Source: Albugo candida
Lineage: Eukaryota > Oomycota > Peronosporomycetes > Albuginales
DNA length: 64,000 bases
Direction: 5' to 3'
Assembly (NCBI GenBank): GCA_040437565.1
Contig: JBDOQK010000020.1
Span: 372,001-436,000, forward strand
In this document: positions 22,801 to 37,800 of the stretch, one piece after another
Layout of the letters: each line of letters starts with the position of its first letter
How positions within the stretch are numbered: position 1 is the first letter of the stretch
Notes under the pieces: generated by a model
Databases searched by the model: none
What the model was told of the DNA's origin: nothing
The model's input: only the letters and a program-made list of their open reading frames with translations
Program-made: the position numbers and the translations under genes

Positions 22801-25800
22801 GCGGATCCATTTTGAACAAGTGTTGATTTGAAATGCGAATTTCGCCTCGATTCTCCACAATCACATCTTTCTTCAATGCAGGGTACGAGAACATTCCAGC
22901 CAGGTTTTCACCCGTACCATTCTCCTCCACCTTAAGATTGTATTTCGTTCCAGGCTGCCATTTCTCCGTACCAAAGCGTAATTGCCAGCCCATATCGGTA
23001 CTTCCACGCAGTAGTTGTAACTCCTGCAGACAAAGAGATCCATCTTTACACCTCCATCCAACCACGCTAGAAGCAGCATTATAATCTGGCCATTCCATCA
23101 CTCCACTCACTTTTCTACGATCGCTTCCATCGACTCCATCTNNNNNNNNNNNNNNNNNNNNNNNNNNNNNNNNNNNNNNNNNNNNNNNNNNNNNNNNNNN
23201 NNNNNNNNNNNNNNNNNNNNNNNNNNNNNNNNNNNNNNNNNCGTCCACCCTTGGAGCAGATTCGAACGCGATCTCCCGCTAGGAACGGTGCATGTAGCCC
23301 AGCTTTCTTGCACACTTGGATGCATGTGGATGGATATGTGTCAAAGTCCACAATGACGCCACGCGGTCGTACAGGGTACCGTTCCCATCGATTCTCACAC
23401 CAGCGTTTCCAGAGCGTCCAACTTTCACGCAATACGTTCTCCGAAAGTGTGATTCGAGGACACTCGACCATTGAATTCATTGACAGAAACCACGCGTGCA
23501 ATTGCGCGTCGACATCGATTGCATCCAAAAGAAGATGTTTGGGTGGAATTCCAGGCAGCGCGATCCATTTTCCATTCAAACAAACACGATCTCCACCTTT
23601 TCGCATTCCGATACAAGGATACAGCGTTTTCGTATTTCGATCGCCTTTGATATTCTCAAAAGCGACTCCCAAATCGGTGACAATATGCTCCCCGTACTTG
23701 ATGCCATCCATGAAGAAAGATAGCTTTCCTTGTTCCATATCGAGTCGTACGCCGATAGTATCGCCAGCATTAAAGTGATCTCCGTAAATGCGTTCCGTAC
23801 TGTTGTGGTAAGAAGCTCGAAAATTCACAAAACCCCATCCATTCCACCTATTCAGTCGACTCGATAGCGCGTTGTGTGACCCTGGAGGTCCTGGTTTCTC
23901 ACACACTCCGAGAAAAACGCTTCCAAACTCGGCTTGATCCACGCGAACTTCCCAGTAGTAGACTCCCGTCGCAAAACCCACAGTGCCTAGCGCCAAGTTT
24001 CTCGTATCGCCATTCATACACGTGACACTCATCCCGTCTTCCGATATACTGAGCGTAGGAAAATGATGATGCGGATCCATTTTGAACAAGTGTTGATTTG
24101 AAATGCGAATTTCGCCTCGATTCTCCACAATCACATCTTTCTTCAATGCAGGGTACGAGAACATTCCAGCCAGGTTTTCACCCGTACCATTCTCCTCCAC
24201 CTTAAGATTGTATTTCGTTCCAGGCTGCCATTTCTCCGTACCAAAGCGTAATTGCCAGCCCATATCGGTACTTCCACGCAGTAGTTGTAACTCCTGCAGA
24301 CAAAGAGATCCATCTTTACACCTCCATCCAACCACGCTAGAAGCAGCATTATAATCTGGCCATTCCATCACTCCACTCACTTTTCTACGATCGCTTCCAT
24401 CGACTCCATCTTGCTCTGTGAGATGGAGTAACACACCCAAATGCAATTCCGCTCCGAATGTGCCGTCATCGTCGTACTTTGGCTTTAGTACCGGATACTT
24501 CTTCACAATGTTCCCTTCATCATCGACCTCGACGTGCGTCAGATCGTAATTTCCATCAGATCCCCATCGATATGTGTAGACAGCATCACTTGGCCAGCGA
24601 ACTGACATCCCTTCGCCATCAACGCCACTCCATGGAGAAATACCTTCCACAATACCAATGCTGCCTTCCCCGCCATCTTGATCTCGCCATTTCCAGTCTG
24701 GTCCTCGAATGACACGCGAGCCAACTTTCAATTCCGCAATTTGATCATTTTGCGGGCTGTTATTCAGTCGATATTGTGTGATCGTACCACTCCAAATCTC
24801 AGCATAATGATCGGATAAGACGCCTCGTTCAAAGCCATAAGGCCATGTCGCGCTCTCATTTCCACGGATTCCTTCTTTCGCTGCTTCAATTCGTATACAT
24901 TCTTCTTCGGATAGATCTTGTACATCGATAGGAAGTTCAGTTTCAGGGAATACATATTTGAAATGCTCTGTTTGCTTCGGTTGCTGCAGCTCTTTCAACG
25001 CAACTTGTCGTCTGACTGTAAGCCTCGTATTCGCTGCTGCTGCGATCGCTGCTGCTGCACTTACAACATCGCTATCCTCCGCGACCATATTCGCGATTGC
25101 CGAAAGGGTGATACCGGGAACATCTTCAGAATCGCTGTTATCAATCTCCATGCTGGTGTTTCCTCGATGATCTGATTCCACGTGTGTTTGGTCATTCTCC
25201 GCTTTGTCGACGCCAGAGTTTTCCGAAGGGCTCATGTCAGTCGATGGATCGTTCTCAGGCTGCGTGATACTCTCTTCTTCTGCCCGTTTCACATTCTCAT
25301 ACTCTTCCAAATCCCCGGAATACAAATCTCTTTTCAACGCCTTACATGACGCCAAAACGGCTTCCAAATCCGTGTAAAAGTACTTGAGCATACAGCTTCC
25401 CACAGCAGTGATTCCCAATGCGATTGTCGATACGAGCTCCACTAAACTTTGGAGATATTTCGAGCACACTGGAAAGTTGGAGTACTCCTTCTGCAGTCGT
25501 TCTTCCGTAAGAATGACAAGTCTTTTCACTGGAAGATCTTCAAGCACCTTTGTAAGGATATCTTTCGATCCAGCGTCTTGCTCCACATAAACGGTAGAGA
25601 GCAAATCTTGCAGTATCCCCGCAATGATCGCCATGCCGCGTTGTTTGACGCACATACTCGGAGACCGTAGAGACACTACCCAAGACGACAGCAAACGTCG
25701 TCGGACACTGTCATTCTTGCAAGCGGGTTCGTCTGTAAACGTCGATGAAATCCTCTCCATCATCAATTTCGTCAGCCATTCTGCCAGAAAGATATTGGGA

Positions 25801-28800
25801 TGGTTCAAAATCTCTTTGTCGGACCACGGAGCTCCGCTTTCTGAGGAGATCTGCAGCAGACATGCGCTTATAGCACTATCGGATGAATCCCATGGCACAC
25901 GTGAGTACTGACGCTCTGCAACTCGACGTACTTCCGACTGAATTGTCGTCAGAAACACTTCCATAAGCGATTGAGTCGATGTATTCCCTTCACAATCGGA
26001 ACGGGAATCCAGCTGCAGTGCAGAACGCATCGAACACGCCAATAGACTCAGTAATTGTCGTCCAGAAGCACCACCAGTCGACAGCAATAAGCCGATATCA
26101 ACATCTTCCGATATTCCCGATGGACTCACTGGAGAAGCAATCGCACTTTGTCCCGTCGATCCAGCAACGAGTTTGACAAATTCCAGCAGTAAGGATGCTT
26201 CACTGACACTTTTACTCGCTTGATCGGGCTTTACAAGCGAAGATAAAGTGAATGGTCCGACGTGAGATGTTGGCCACTTGGCCAGAAGCGTCAGAACCGT
26301 TCTTCGAGCATGTAAGATCGCCAGTGAGCGACTAATTAGCAATAGCTCCATATAGATACGATCATCTGAAATCGACTTGAGTTCGGCAAGAACGTCGGAT
26401 TTGATGCTTCCAGCTGCTGCACTGGATCGCGTATGTCCAGCAGACCCTCGTAACATTGTCGGCATATGTGAATCACGATTGAAATACCGACCTTCACTGA
26501 AGTAATTCTCATCTCCAATCGCTTCTTCCAACGCATCTTCCCTCAGTCCAATGACACCAAAGCCTTTGATTGTTTCAATTGGCACATGAAGCTCATGCAC
26601 ATACGTCGTCAATGCTTCTAACATCGGTTTAAAGCCCGGTGGTGGAGGATATTTGAATGGTTTGCTCCCGAGATTGAATTGAAGTCGCTCGCGACGATTA
26701 AAGCTCGCACACGGATACAGCCCACCGATGAAATCAATCGAACGAAATGCGACTCCCATGTTTACCGATCGCATCTTCCCATTCAGAGTGAATATAATAG
26801 CACCGGAATCAGCATCCACACCACATCCGACGACATCTCCTTGGTTCCATTTTGAGCCCCACGGAGAAGATTGCCCGTGCCACTTTTGCTGTCTCCAGCC
26901 GTCATACGCCCACGAATGTGGTCCGTCTCCAACGCCATCTCCACGATCTGCTGCTCCACAGAATGCAGTATCAGCCCATCCAATCTGAATACATCCGTTC
27001 GTGTGAAGAACTGCTTCATAATACCATCGACCTGACGACACCATACAGTCCGGAGCTCCAACGCTGGCAAATCCTCCACCGACCAATCCTTCGACCATCA
27101 GGGTGCTTTCATTGATCGATGCTTGCCCACTAACGAGTCGTAACGGATTGGGACCCAAAGAAAAAGTACACTTGTCCTCTGTTTCGACTTGATCGTTACT
27201 TCCTTGTGTCTTTGAGATCTCCTCACGACGATCTTCAGCTTCCAATATCTCTCCATTCGATAGAATCCACGTCAACGCTGCGTCCACATTATTCCGATTC
27301 GCGGCCAGAGCTTTCTTGCACCAATGTGCAGGAAATCCCATCTCTGACAATTGTTCCAATAAAGGAACCACATCTTTATCGTCTCGTCGATGGAGTAAGT
27401 CGCTTTCACCGCCTTCTTTGGTCGCTTTGTACTGAGCCAAAAGTCGTTCCATGTCACTGCTATGCTCAAAGCAGAAATTAATCGCAGCCTCCACGTTGTT
27501 TGCACACTTGGCCAATGCGATCTCACACCACTCTTTCGGGAAGCCCATCTCCATCATCTGTTGCACCAATGGAACGGNNNNNNNNNNNNNNNNNNNNNNN
27601 NNNNNNNNNNNNNNNNNNNNNNNNNNNNNNNNNNNNNNNNNNNNNNNNNNNNNNNNNNNNNNNNNNNNNNNNNNNNNGACGCAGCGTTGACGTGGATTCT
27701 ATCGAATGGAGAGATATTGGAAGCTGAAGATCGTCGTGAGGAGATCTTCAGCTTCCAATATCTCTCCATTCGATAGAATCCACGTCAACGCTGCGTCCAC
27801 ATTATTCCGATTCGCGGCCAGAGCTTTCTTGCACCAATGTGCAGGAAATCCCATCTCTGACAATTGTTCCAATAAAGGAACCACATCTTTATCGTCTCGT
27901 CGATGGAGTAAGTCGCTTTCACCGCCTTCTTTGGTCGCTTTGTACTGAGCCAAAAGTCGTTCCATGTCACTGCTATGCTCAAAGCAGAAATTAATCGCAG
28001 CCTCCACGTTGTTTGCACACTTGGCCAATGCGATCTCACACCACTCTTTCGGGAAGCCCATCTCCATCATCTGTTGCACCAATGGAACGGGAGCAATGTT
28101 GCCAGACTCGAGTTCTTCTGGTTCTGTGGATGCTTTCTCATTCTTACACTTGTTCGCCGTTCGGATCTTGATCCATCGAGACCACAGGTACAGCCAGCTT
28201 TCCTCCAATGTCACCAAATCAGCAAGACCTCCCGTTGGTGTCTCAAGATTCGAGATCGTAAACAGTTTTTCCAAACCGCTTACTCCAACGCCGTTGACAA
28301 ACACCGCAGCACATTTCTTATTGTTGAGAAAATTCGCCATACTTCGAGTTCCTTGCTGACACAGAAGCATGCGATTCAGCTGATATTCACGCTCCATCTC
28401 TGCGCCAATATCGGTACTATCGATCGTTCGTGCTTTTCTATCGCTATCCTTTGCATGTTTATCCGTCACACACGTTCGTGCTACCGGAGACGCACTCTCC
28501 GACTCGACTTCTGATTCTGCTTCATCTAATCCAGCACTCGCCATTTCGCTGTCAATTGCAGACGGTGTGGCAGACCCATCATTCGACATGTCATCGTCGT
28601 CATTATCTTCGGTGAGATCGATATTTCTTCCAAAATCGCTTTGTTTCACTTCTGCAACGCTTCTCATTATCTCTTCCGCATAGAATTTGAATTTATGAAC
28701 AAGTAATTCCTCCAGCACATTCGTTGTGATCTCATCGATATTCAGATCGATTTCCGGGACACAAACGAGATCATCGACTGCGACGCGTATCGGGCGAGAC

Positions 28801-31800
28801 TATGAAAAAGACAAGTGAGGCTCAAGCTGTTAAAGGAACATGCGTCTTACCGAAAACGTATTCCCCGACGTATCCGACTCTGTCGACCGAATGGACCCCA
28901 CAACGATCTGTGCAGTAGCTTTATCCGCTTCGTACTCCACGATCGTTCCTTTCACACCGCGTAATGCAGACTCGTGGATAGATGAGCCTCCGCGTGGGAT
29001 GATTTTTACTGTTGCACCGACTTGCATGGGAACGATGTATCCTTCCAGGACCGAGAGTGCACNNNNNNNNNNNNNNNNNNNNNNNNNNNNNNNNNNNNNN
29101 NNNNNNNNNNNNNNNNNNNNNNNNNNNNNNNNNNNNNNNNNNNNNNNNNNNNNNNNNNNNNNAGCAATGTTGCCAGACTCGAGTTCTTCTGGTTCTGTGG
29201 ATGCTTTCTCATTCTTACACTTGTTCGCCGTTCGGATCTTGATCCATCGAGACCACAGGTACAGCCAGCTTTCCTCCAATGTCACCAAATCAGCAAGACC
29301 TCCCGTTGGTGTCTCAAGATTCGAGATCGTAAACAGTTTTTCCAAACCGCTTACTCCAACGCCGTTGACAAACACCGCAGCACATTTCTTATTGTTGAGA
29401 AAATTCGCCATACTTCGAGTTCCTTGCTGACACAGAAGCATGCGATTCAGCTGATATTCACGCTCCATCTCTGCGCCAATATCGGTACTATCGATCGTTC
29501 GTGCTTTTCTATCGCTATCCTTTGCATGTTTATCCGTCACACACGTTCGTGCTACCGGAGACGCACTCTCCGACTCGACTTCTGATTCTGCTTCATCTAA
29601 TCCAGCACTCGCCATTTCGCTGTCAATTGCAGACGGTGTGGCAGACCCATCATTCGACATGTCATCGTCGTCATTATCTTCGGTGAGATCGATATTTCTT
29701 CCAAAATCGCTTTGTTTCACTTCTGCAACGCTTCTCATTATCTCTTCCGCATAGAATTTGAATTTATGAACAAGTAATTCCTCCAGCACATTCGTTGTGA
29801 TCTCATCGATATTCAGATCGATTTCCGGGACACAAACGAGATCATCGACTGCGACGCGTATCGGGCGAGACTATGAAAAAGACAAGTGAGGCTCAAGCTG
29901 TTAAAGGAACATGCGTCTTACCGAAAACGTATTCCCCGACGTATCCGACTCTGTCGACCGAATGGACCCCACAACGATCTGTGCAGTAGCTTTATCCGCT
30001 TCGTACTCCACGATCGTTCCTTTCACACCGCGTAATGCAGACTCGTGGATAGATGAGCCTCCGCGTGGGATGATTTTTACTGTTGCACCGACTTGCATGG
30101 GAACGATGTATCCTTCCAGGACCGAGAGTGCACAAAGTGCTTTACGATACGATTGCTCGGACGTGTGCCATTCCAATCGAGTTGGGAGTTCCAAGCCTGC
30201 AGTGTCTTCCATTTCCACGTCCGAGTCCGCGTTTCGGGAACCACGAGCTCGAGACACATCGACTTTGATATTGTCGATCTTTGGTGAAGCGTGTACGCCC
30301 TGAAGAGCGTTTAAAACCGCGCGATTCATATGAGGTGCCCATTTCGATGAGTCGTATAACGACTTGAGCAACAAAATGACTTCGGTGCCCAATGTATCGT
30401 GGAATTCGTGGCTGATCGAGAGTCTGGTTTGCTCGCTGCCAGAGACTGGCTGTAGCATTCCTTCCGCCATACTCGGCGGAATCAGCGAAGCCACCACATC
30501 GAAAAAGTAAGCCAGCAACATTGCGACATTCTCTGAGGTTTCATTGGCACAATCGACTTCTTCATCGCTGTCAAAATCCAAAATGTCTCCTTCCACGGCG
30601 ATAGGATACGTTTGAAATGTGATCACGGAAGGATCCAGCGTCGGCAATAAACGTCGAAGTAGTTTAAGGATTCTTCTTCGAATGTTTGTGGACTGTAAGC
30701 TCACAAGAGATAGAAGCAGCTTGAGCCAACGCGATGCCGACAAATGCGAACGACACACGGGAGAGCCACTGACAGAGTACAAAAGCGAGCAGATTTGGTA
30801 GCAATACTCCAGCGATTCGGACTTTATAGACACTTGTTTCCCAAGTTTCACTGCTGGACTCGAGTCGTAAAGCGTGAAAAAAGTGGAATCTTCATCGTGA
30901 GCGATTGCACGCACCACATTCTTCAGCTCAGTAAACAGCATATTGAACACTGATTTGCCCAACGTCTCTGGCCCTGAAGGCTTGCGAACGAGTGGAATAG
31001 AGCCTAGACCTTGTGCGTTGAGACCAGCTGGAGGTAATGTTGGGTGCGTGTCACCTGCTTGTGCGACTTGAGCGGCAAGCAGATGAACAACCTTGAGTCC
31101 AGCCTGTACAACTTTCTTTCGTGCTTCCAATACAAGCGTTCGCGCATCGATTCTTTCAGGCTTTTCAATCGCAGAGACATTATCAGCTGTTCGTGCTTCA
31201 TCTAGAACCGTTTGAAGAACACGAAAAATGCCGACTCGAGATAGAAATGCATGATCTTCAGGTCGAACAATGGTCCCCCACGCTTGTAAGATGACAAGCT
31301 GTAAGTCTGTGTCTTTGGCCCAAGTAGCTCTCGAGAGATTCGCACACAGAGATCCGTATAATGCTTCAAATGAATCTTGCATATCCTGCATCAGACGTCT
31401 TCCACAACCTCCTAAATCGTGGCCGTAGTATGCGGCCGGAACATGCTGTGATCCATTTTGATGCAAATGCATTGTTGTTTCGCCTGTAAAGCTCAGCAAA
31501 TCTCCGCCCGCATGGAGTCCAGTGGTATGTCGAAGCAATGGAGACAGCCAATGTATCGCACACGATTGTACAGCCGATGATAAGACTTCAGAACACGTAC
31601 TTCCAGCCGCTCTTTTCATGTCGCCCAAGAAGAATCGCATGGATCCAAAACCGATGATGCGGAAGAATGCTTTTGTCGCTTTCATCAACAACCTCGTCTG
31701 AAGGTGTGAGACACGTATGCGAGCTTCTACGAAACGGGACACTTGCATCAATGTCTCGGAACATATGCGTTCTGCAGCGTCAAACGCAGAGACTGGAATA

Positions 31801-34800
31801 ATTGCATTTGCTCCATTTCCTTCTTCGAGGTACATCGATACGGTCGTAGCTGCTGCAAGCGCACGATCACTTGGTTGTATTTCCAGCAGAAATTGGGCTT
31901 TGCGGATGATACGCTCTGCAACAGCGGCATACGTCGATCCTAAAGCATTTTTGGATCGAATTCCCCATTCTGTTACCCGCTGTGCCGCTCGCCAAATGTG
32001 CATCAGGTTTTCTTGAGGTCGTGTTTCGCTGTCAATAAAATCGGTACATCGTGCTTCTGCGACGCGTTTGACAATCGGAAGGAAACCACTGTGCCATATC
32101 ATCGCCGCACATACTGTTCGTCGAGCGACTTTGAACGACTCGCCTCCGATTCTCGTTATCGGTGATTCTCCAACATGACGAGATACCCAGCGATCAATGT
32201 TGGCGGCGATTCCGTTCGCTGTGATAAACTGTTGTAAGAACGGATCTTTGATGATGTGCATCTCGTTTGGGCCTTCGTGGTGCTTGATAAAGCTTGGACA
32301 TACTGCTTCAAGCCACATCGTGCTCATTTGATTCAAAGGCGAGGTTGCTGGGAAGCCTTTATTGCTTTTGGTGAAGCTTCCAAGCTGCATTACGAGACGA
32401 TTGAGATGCGTTTTGATCACACTGTCTGCAAGACCTCCACTAAAAAGGCTGCTCTTGGTCCATTCTTCATATTCATCGACATGATTCGCTTGGTCGGCAT
32501 TTGGCTTTGCCATTGTCGTTTCTGGGGAATCATCGTCGCGATCTTCCAATTCAGTCGCCACCTCCGTCAGAATATCATCGTTCACGGACAATTGCATCAA
32601 TTCATGGCTCATACGCCCAAATAAATTCGATACGATCATCTCGAGGACCACGAGCTTGTTCAGATCTTTTTCTGATGAAGGTTTCTCATCGTCAGACCCA
32701 ACTTTTCCGCCCACAATGCTGCCACACGTTTGACCTTTCGCGTCCTCATAGCTTCCATGAAACGCTTTTCCATCCGTTCGTAGCCTTCCTTCGACAAAAC
32801 AGGTCCCACTTTGCCTCCACGTCTCAATAAAGCAAACTTTTGTGCCACGTACAGCTCCATTCAACGTCACGGAAGCAAATGAGCCATTACCTCGTCCAGC
32901 TATGATCCCACGGTCCGACTGAGTCAGCGTCAAGTGATACTGCTGTGCTGGAATACTTCCTGTAGCCATGCTCTTCAGCTCCCATTCACCCTCGACATTC
33001 AACGGCAATTGTGAGTCCAAAGAGCTTTGTGTATCAAATGATTCACGAGCGATACGGATGACTGCTTCCAGGCTCTGGATACAGCAAATTGTCCATGGAA
33101 TCATTTGCAGAGCGATTGTGGCAGATAGCCCATGATATGTCCTTACAAGCGTGAGCGACGCTGTCAATGGCGCCAACAGAGATCCCAATAACGGGTTCTT
33201 CATCACGTTTTCGATCTCTTCTTTTTTTCCAGCTCCCCGCATGACAGAATTCATCACAATACAGCAAGACTCCATCAACAGAGACGTGTGATGCACAAAA
33301 GGAGCCAAGACAGCTGGAACAGATACTGAATTCGGTAGATTCAATAGCGAGCTCTCGGCATCCGACTTGATGTGAATGGATTGCACCGGTAAAATCGTCA
33401 CTTGGTCATCTCTTTGATACAAACCAATCGACGGATACAGAGTTCCGTGCTGCGTCAATCCATCAAACGCTATTCCCCAGTCGGAATCATCCAAACCAAA
33501 TGAGAGAGCACCGCTGTCCGTATTCAATCGTACTCGGACCGTACTTCCAGTGCTATAACCATCACCGTAATCGCCACGTACTTTGCTCCGATTATGCCAC
33601 AATGCTCTCGTTCCGATCAATCCCCACCCTTGTCGATCTCCTCCAACATACGTAGCCACAGACGCGTCCCGCGTGCAAACGCCGAGGAATATATGACCCT
33701 TTTCACATCGATCCAAACGTACCGCCCACTCGTGGATTCCCGTGTTGGGTGCACAACCTGTGGTTGCCATCACCATTCCCCATTGCTTGGCTGTGTACTG
33801 CTTGGCTATTCGATTGTTCTTGGACAAGGTCATGGTCTCTGCGCACCGTGATGGATCAAATTCCAATGGTGAAGCTTCGTCTCCTCTTGAGCGAGACAGA
33901 CGATCGATAAGAAGATCTTGCAAAGCTCTCAGGAACAAAACTCTGGCATTTAGAGTCCACATATCTTCCTTCTTTCGTTTCTCGAGAATCGGGATAAGAG
34001 GAGCATGCAAAAGCTCATAATCGTCCTTGAAGGAGAAACTCGGCCACGAATCGGAATTGATGCTATTTCGAAGAAGATCTACCAATGCAGGCAGCGACTT
34101 AATGCATTCCAACGCGTCGGCTTCCTTCTGTTTGAGGTGACTATAAGTGTGCTCATAGGCCATCGCCAAAAGTTCGTTGCTTCTTGCATCGTTTCCAGGA
34201 TGAATGGACACACCAGAGCCTTCCAAGTACCCACTTGGAGCATACTTTAGCATGAGATCATACAGACTGCGAGAAGATACTTCTCCGGCCACAAGTGCCT
34301 TCCTGACTGCCTCGGGACTCCAATGGAGAGATTGCTTACTTCCCTGTCTTGCCAAAACGGTCTGCACGATTGTATCGTCTATGAATTCGTCTTGATCGAC
34401 TTCACTTGCACCGTTTCCTTCCAAAATATCAGGACACTGAGGGACGAACATCTGAGCCAGATCTGGGAGCGATAAACGTGCACATAGAATATCGACTTGA
34501 TGAAATCGAGTCAAGTGCTCAGGCCGCGGTGCTCCACATTTCACTAACTCTATGCATTCACTCAGTGCACCACATACAGCTCGATACGTTTCTGATTGAC
34601 TTTTGTAAAAGTAGCCAATCGACCTCGCCCACGTCGATAACGCTGCTTCCCCGATGCGTTTCCAGTAATAGTACGCTGCTTTATCAACGTTTTCAGTCGA
34701 GCATTCCGATTCGGGTATGAAAATGAGTGAGTGGAGTACGTCTTCTTGATCCAAAGCACAGTCTGATCGTGTCTGTTCCATCAAATCAACGACGTGTCGA

Positions 34801-37800
34801 TGCATATTGTCCACGAGATGGTTTGAATTGTTTTTATTCCCTGTTGCAGCATCGACGCAGCTCGTGCTTTGACCAAGTCCGACTGAAGCAGGTGACAAGC
34901 CAACAACGTCAATGTGGAAAAGGTTGCATTCCAGTACTCTCAGTACGATCAAATGACCACAGGACTGAAATAATCTCCATTTTGCCGCTTTGTAATGCTT
35001 TTTTTCATGCATAAACGCCACCTGGAGATCATCCAGAATTGAATTGATTAGCATGAACACCATCGGATGAGGCTGTATGAAGTTTTCATTCGTGAGTGAC
35101 CCTTTTCTTGCCGCTTCCAAGTAGCTGACACAGCGATCATTGATTTTTGCAAGGAGTGTCATTGCGGTAGTAAGTCCATCCGTGTGACTTGAAGCAGATA
35201 GTGAGAACGGTCCAAGAGCCAGAAATTCGGAGGAACTGAATGCTGCTGGTCTTACAGGCTGCTTCGTTGGACTTTGGTGATTGATCCCATCTTGTGGTTC
35301 CAAAGCCTCTCCCATATCGGGCTGTTCTTTTAACGCAATTTCAGGAGATAAGGACAGAGCGATCGCTCGTGCCATAAGTGCATCTTCATCGGCTATCTCC
35401 TCGTCGTTGGTTTCGTGACTCGTGGAATCGTGAGCGTGCAATCGATCTTCATGTTCTTTTTCCTCCGAAATTTGACAATCGTGTTCGCTGATTTCTACAA
35501 CTGCTATATCGTCTCTCCTCTCTTCTTCGAAAAATCCTTCGTCACTTCTATGAGACGATGCAGGCAGTAAATGCAATTTCTTCTCGTTTTTATCGAGTAG
35601 CTCGCTTTTCTCCGATAAAGTGCAAAGTAATTTTCCTTCGGGAGCTTTNNNNNNNNNNNNNNNNNNNNNNNNNNNNNNNNNNNNNNNNNNNNNNNNNNNN
35701 NNNNNNNNNNNNNNNNNNNNNNNNNNNNNNNNNNNNNNNNNNNNNNNNTTGAGGTGACTATAAGTGTGCTCATAGGCCATCGCCAAAAGTTCGTTGCTTC
35801 TTGCATCGTTTCCAGGATGAATGGACACACCAGAGCCTTCCAAGTACCCACTTGGAGCATACTTTAGCATGAGATCATACAGACTGCGAGAAGATACTTC
35901 TCCGGCCACAAGTGCCTTCCTGACTGCCTCGGGACTCCAATGGAGAGATTGCTTACTTCCCTGTCTTGCCAAAACGGTCTGCACGATTGTATCGTCTATG
36001 AATTCGTCTTGATCGACTTCACTTGCACCGTTTCCTTCCAAAATATCAGGACACTGAGGGACGAACATCTGAGCCAGATCTGGGAGCGATAAACGTGCAC
36101 ATAGAATATCGACTTGATGAAATCGAGTCAAGTGCTCAGGCCGCGGTGCTCCACATTTCACTAACTCTATGCATTCACTCAGTGCACCACATACAGCTCG
36201 ATACGTTTCTGATTGACTTTTGTAAAAGTAGCCAATCGACCTCGCCCACGTCGATAACGCTGCTTCCCCGATGCGTTTCCAGTAATAGTACGCTGCTTTA
36301 TCAACGTTTTCAGTCGAGCATTCCGATTCGGGTATGAAAATGAGTGAGTGGAGTACGTCTTCTTGATCCAAAGCACAGTCTGATCGTGTCTGTTCCATCA
36401 AATCAACGACGTGTCGATGCATATTGTCCACGAGATGGTTTGAATTGTTTTTATTCCCTGTTGCAGCATCGACGCAGCTCGTGCTTTGACCAAGTCCGAC
36501 TGAAGCAGGTGACAAGCCAACAACGTCAATGTGGAAAAGGTTGCATTCCAGTACTCTCAGTACGATCAAATGACCACAGGACTGAAATAATCTCCATTTT
36601 GCCGCTTTGTAATGCTTTTTTTCATGCATAAACGCCACCTGGAGATCATCCAGAATTGAATTGATTAGCATGAACACCATCGGATGAGGCTGTATGAAGT
36701 TTTCATTCGTGAGTGACCCTTTTCTTGCCGCTTCCAAGTAGCTGACACAGCGATCATTGATTTTTGCAAGGAGTGTCATTGCGGTAGTAAGTCCATCCGT
36801 GTGACTTGAAGCAGATAGTGAGAACGGTCCAAGAGCCAGAAATTCGGAGGAACTGAATGCTGCTGGTCTTACAGGCTGCTTCGTTGGACTTTGGTGATTG
36901 ATCCCATCTTGTGGTTCCAAAGCCTCTCCCATATCGGGCTGTTCTTTTAACGCAATTTCAGGAGATAAGGACAGAGCGATCGCTCGTGCCATAAGTGCAT
37001 CTTCATCGGCTATCTCCTCGTCGTTGGTTTCGTGACTCGTGGAATCGTGAGCGTGCAATCGATCTTCATGTTCTTTTTCCTCCGAAATTTGACAATCGTG
37101 TTCGCTGATTTCTACAACTGCTATATCGTCTCTCCTCTCTTCTTCGAAAAATCCTTCGTCACTTCTATGAGACGATGCAGGCAGTAAATGCAATTTCTTC
37201 TCGTTTTTATCGAGTAGCTCGCTTTTCTCCGATAAAGTGCAAAGTAATTTTCCTTCGGGAGCTTTTCCACCCTTCAGAACACGCAAGTGAGATGCAATTG
37301 GTAGCGTATTTCCGTCTTTAATGTGATCTGTCTGACGTGTGAACCACAAAACCATTTTTGTAGCCAGTAAAAGAGCTTGCAGAGATTCATCCTGTATGGC
37401 TTTTGCCACAAATTTTGCAACATCCATCCGAAGTTCCTCTGTTGATAAAGGCTCAGCAGCAAAGTCGGGAGTTAGCATCGGATTGGATGGAACAGAAGTC
37501 GGGTTTCCCAAATTACTTGACGACGACGACGAGGATGCAAAGTTGTTGGGCTTTTCTTTTCGTTCTCGATCTTTTCGTTTTTTCTTGCGGCGTTTGTCAC
37601 TTCGAGAATCCACTCCAGTGATTAATGGGTGACATTGAATCGCACCGAAAAGAGCTGGGTCACTTTCACGCAGCTCACTGAGTAGGCCATTGAACACACG
37701 ATCATCCAGACGCTCATGTAAAAGTTTCATATGCAATCGAAGTGCTTCCTCTTCCGGGCTCAAACATGTCGAATCGTTTTCCGCGATGCTGTACTTTGAA

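Noticed and set aside
25021-25070. A trinucleotide repeat (gctgct/gcagca) as a separate locus
   Set aside because: It encodes a short Ala run (AAAAIAAAA) inside the HECT protein and is ordinary coding low complexity.
27699-28718. A separate 339-aa UBA protein
   Set aside because: Part of the HECT gene. Its last residues come from the fold-back artefact.
28830-29789. A 319-aa protein joining HECT exon 3 to exon 2 text across N
   Set aside because: It reads through the N run between duplicated ends, so the join is not real.
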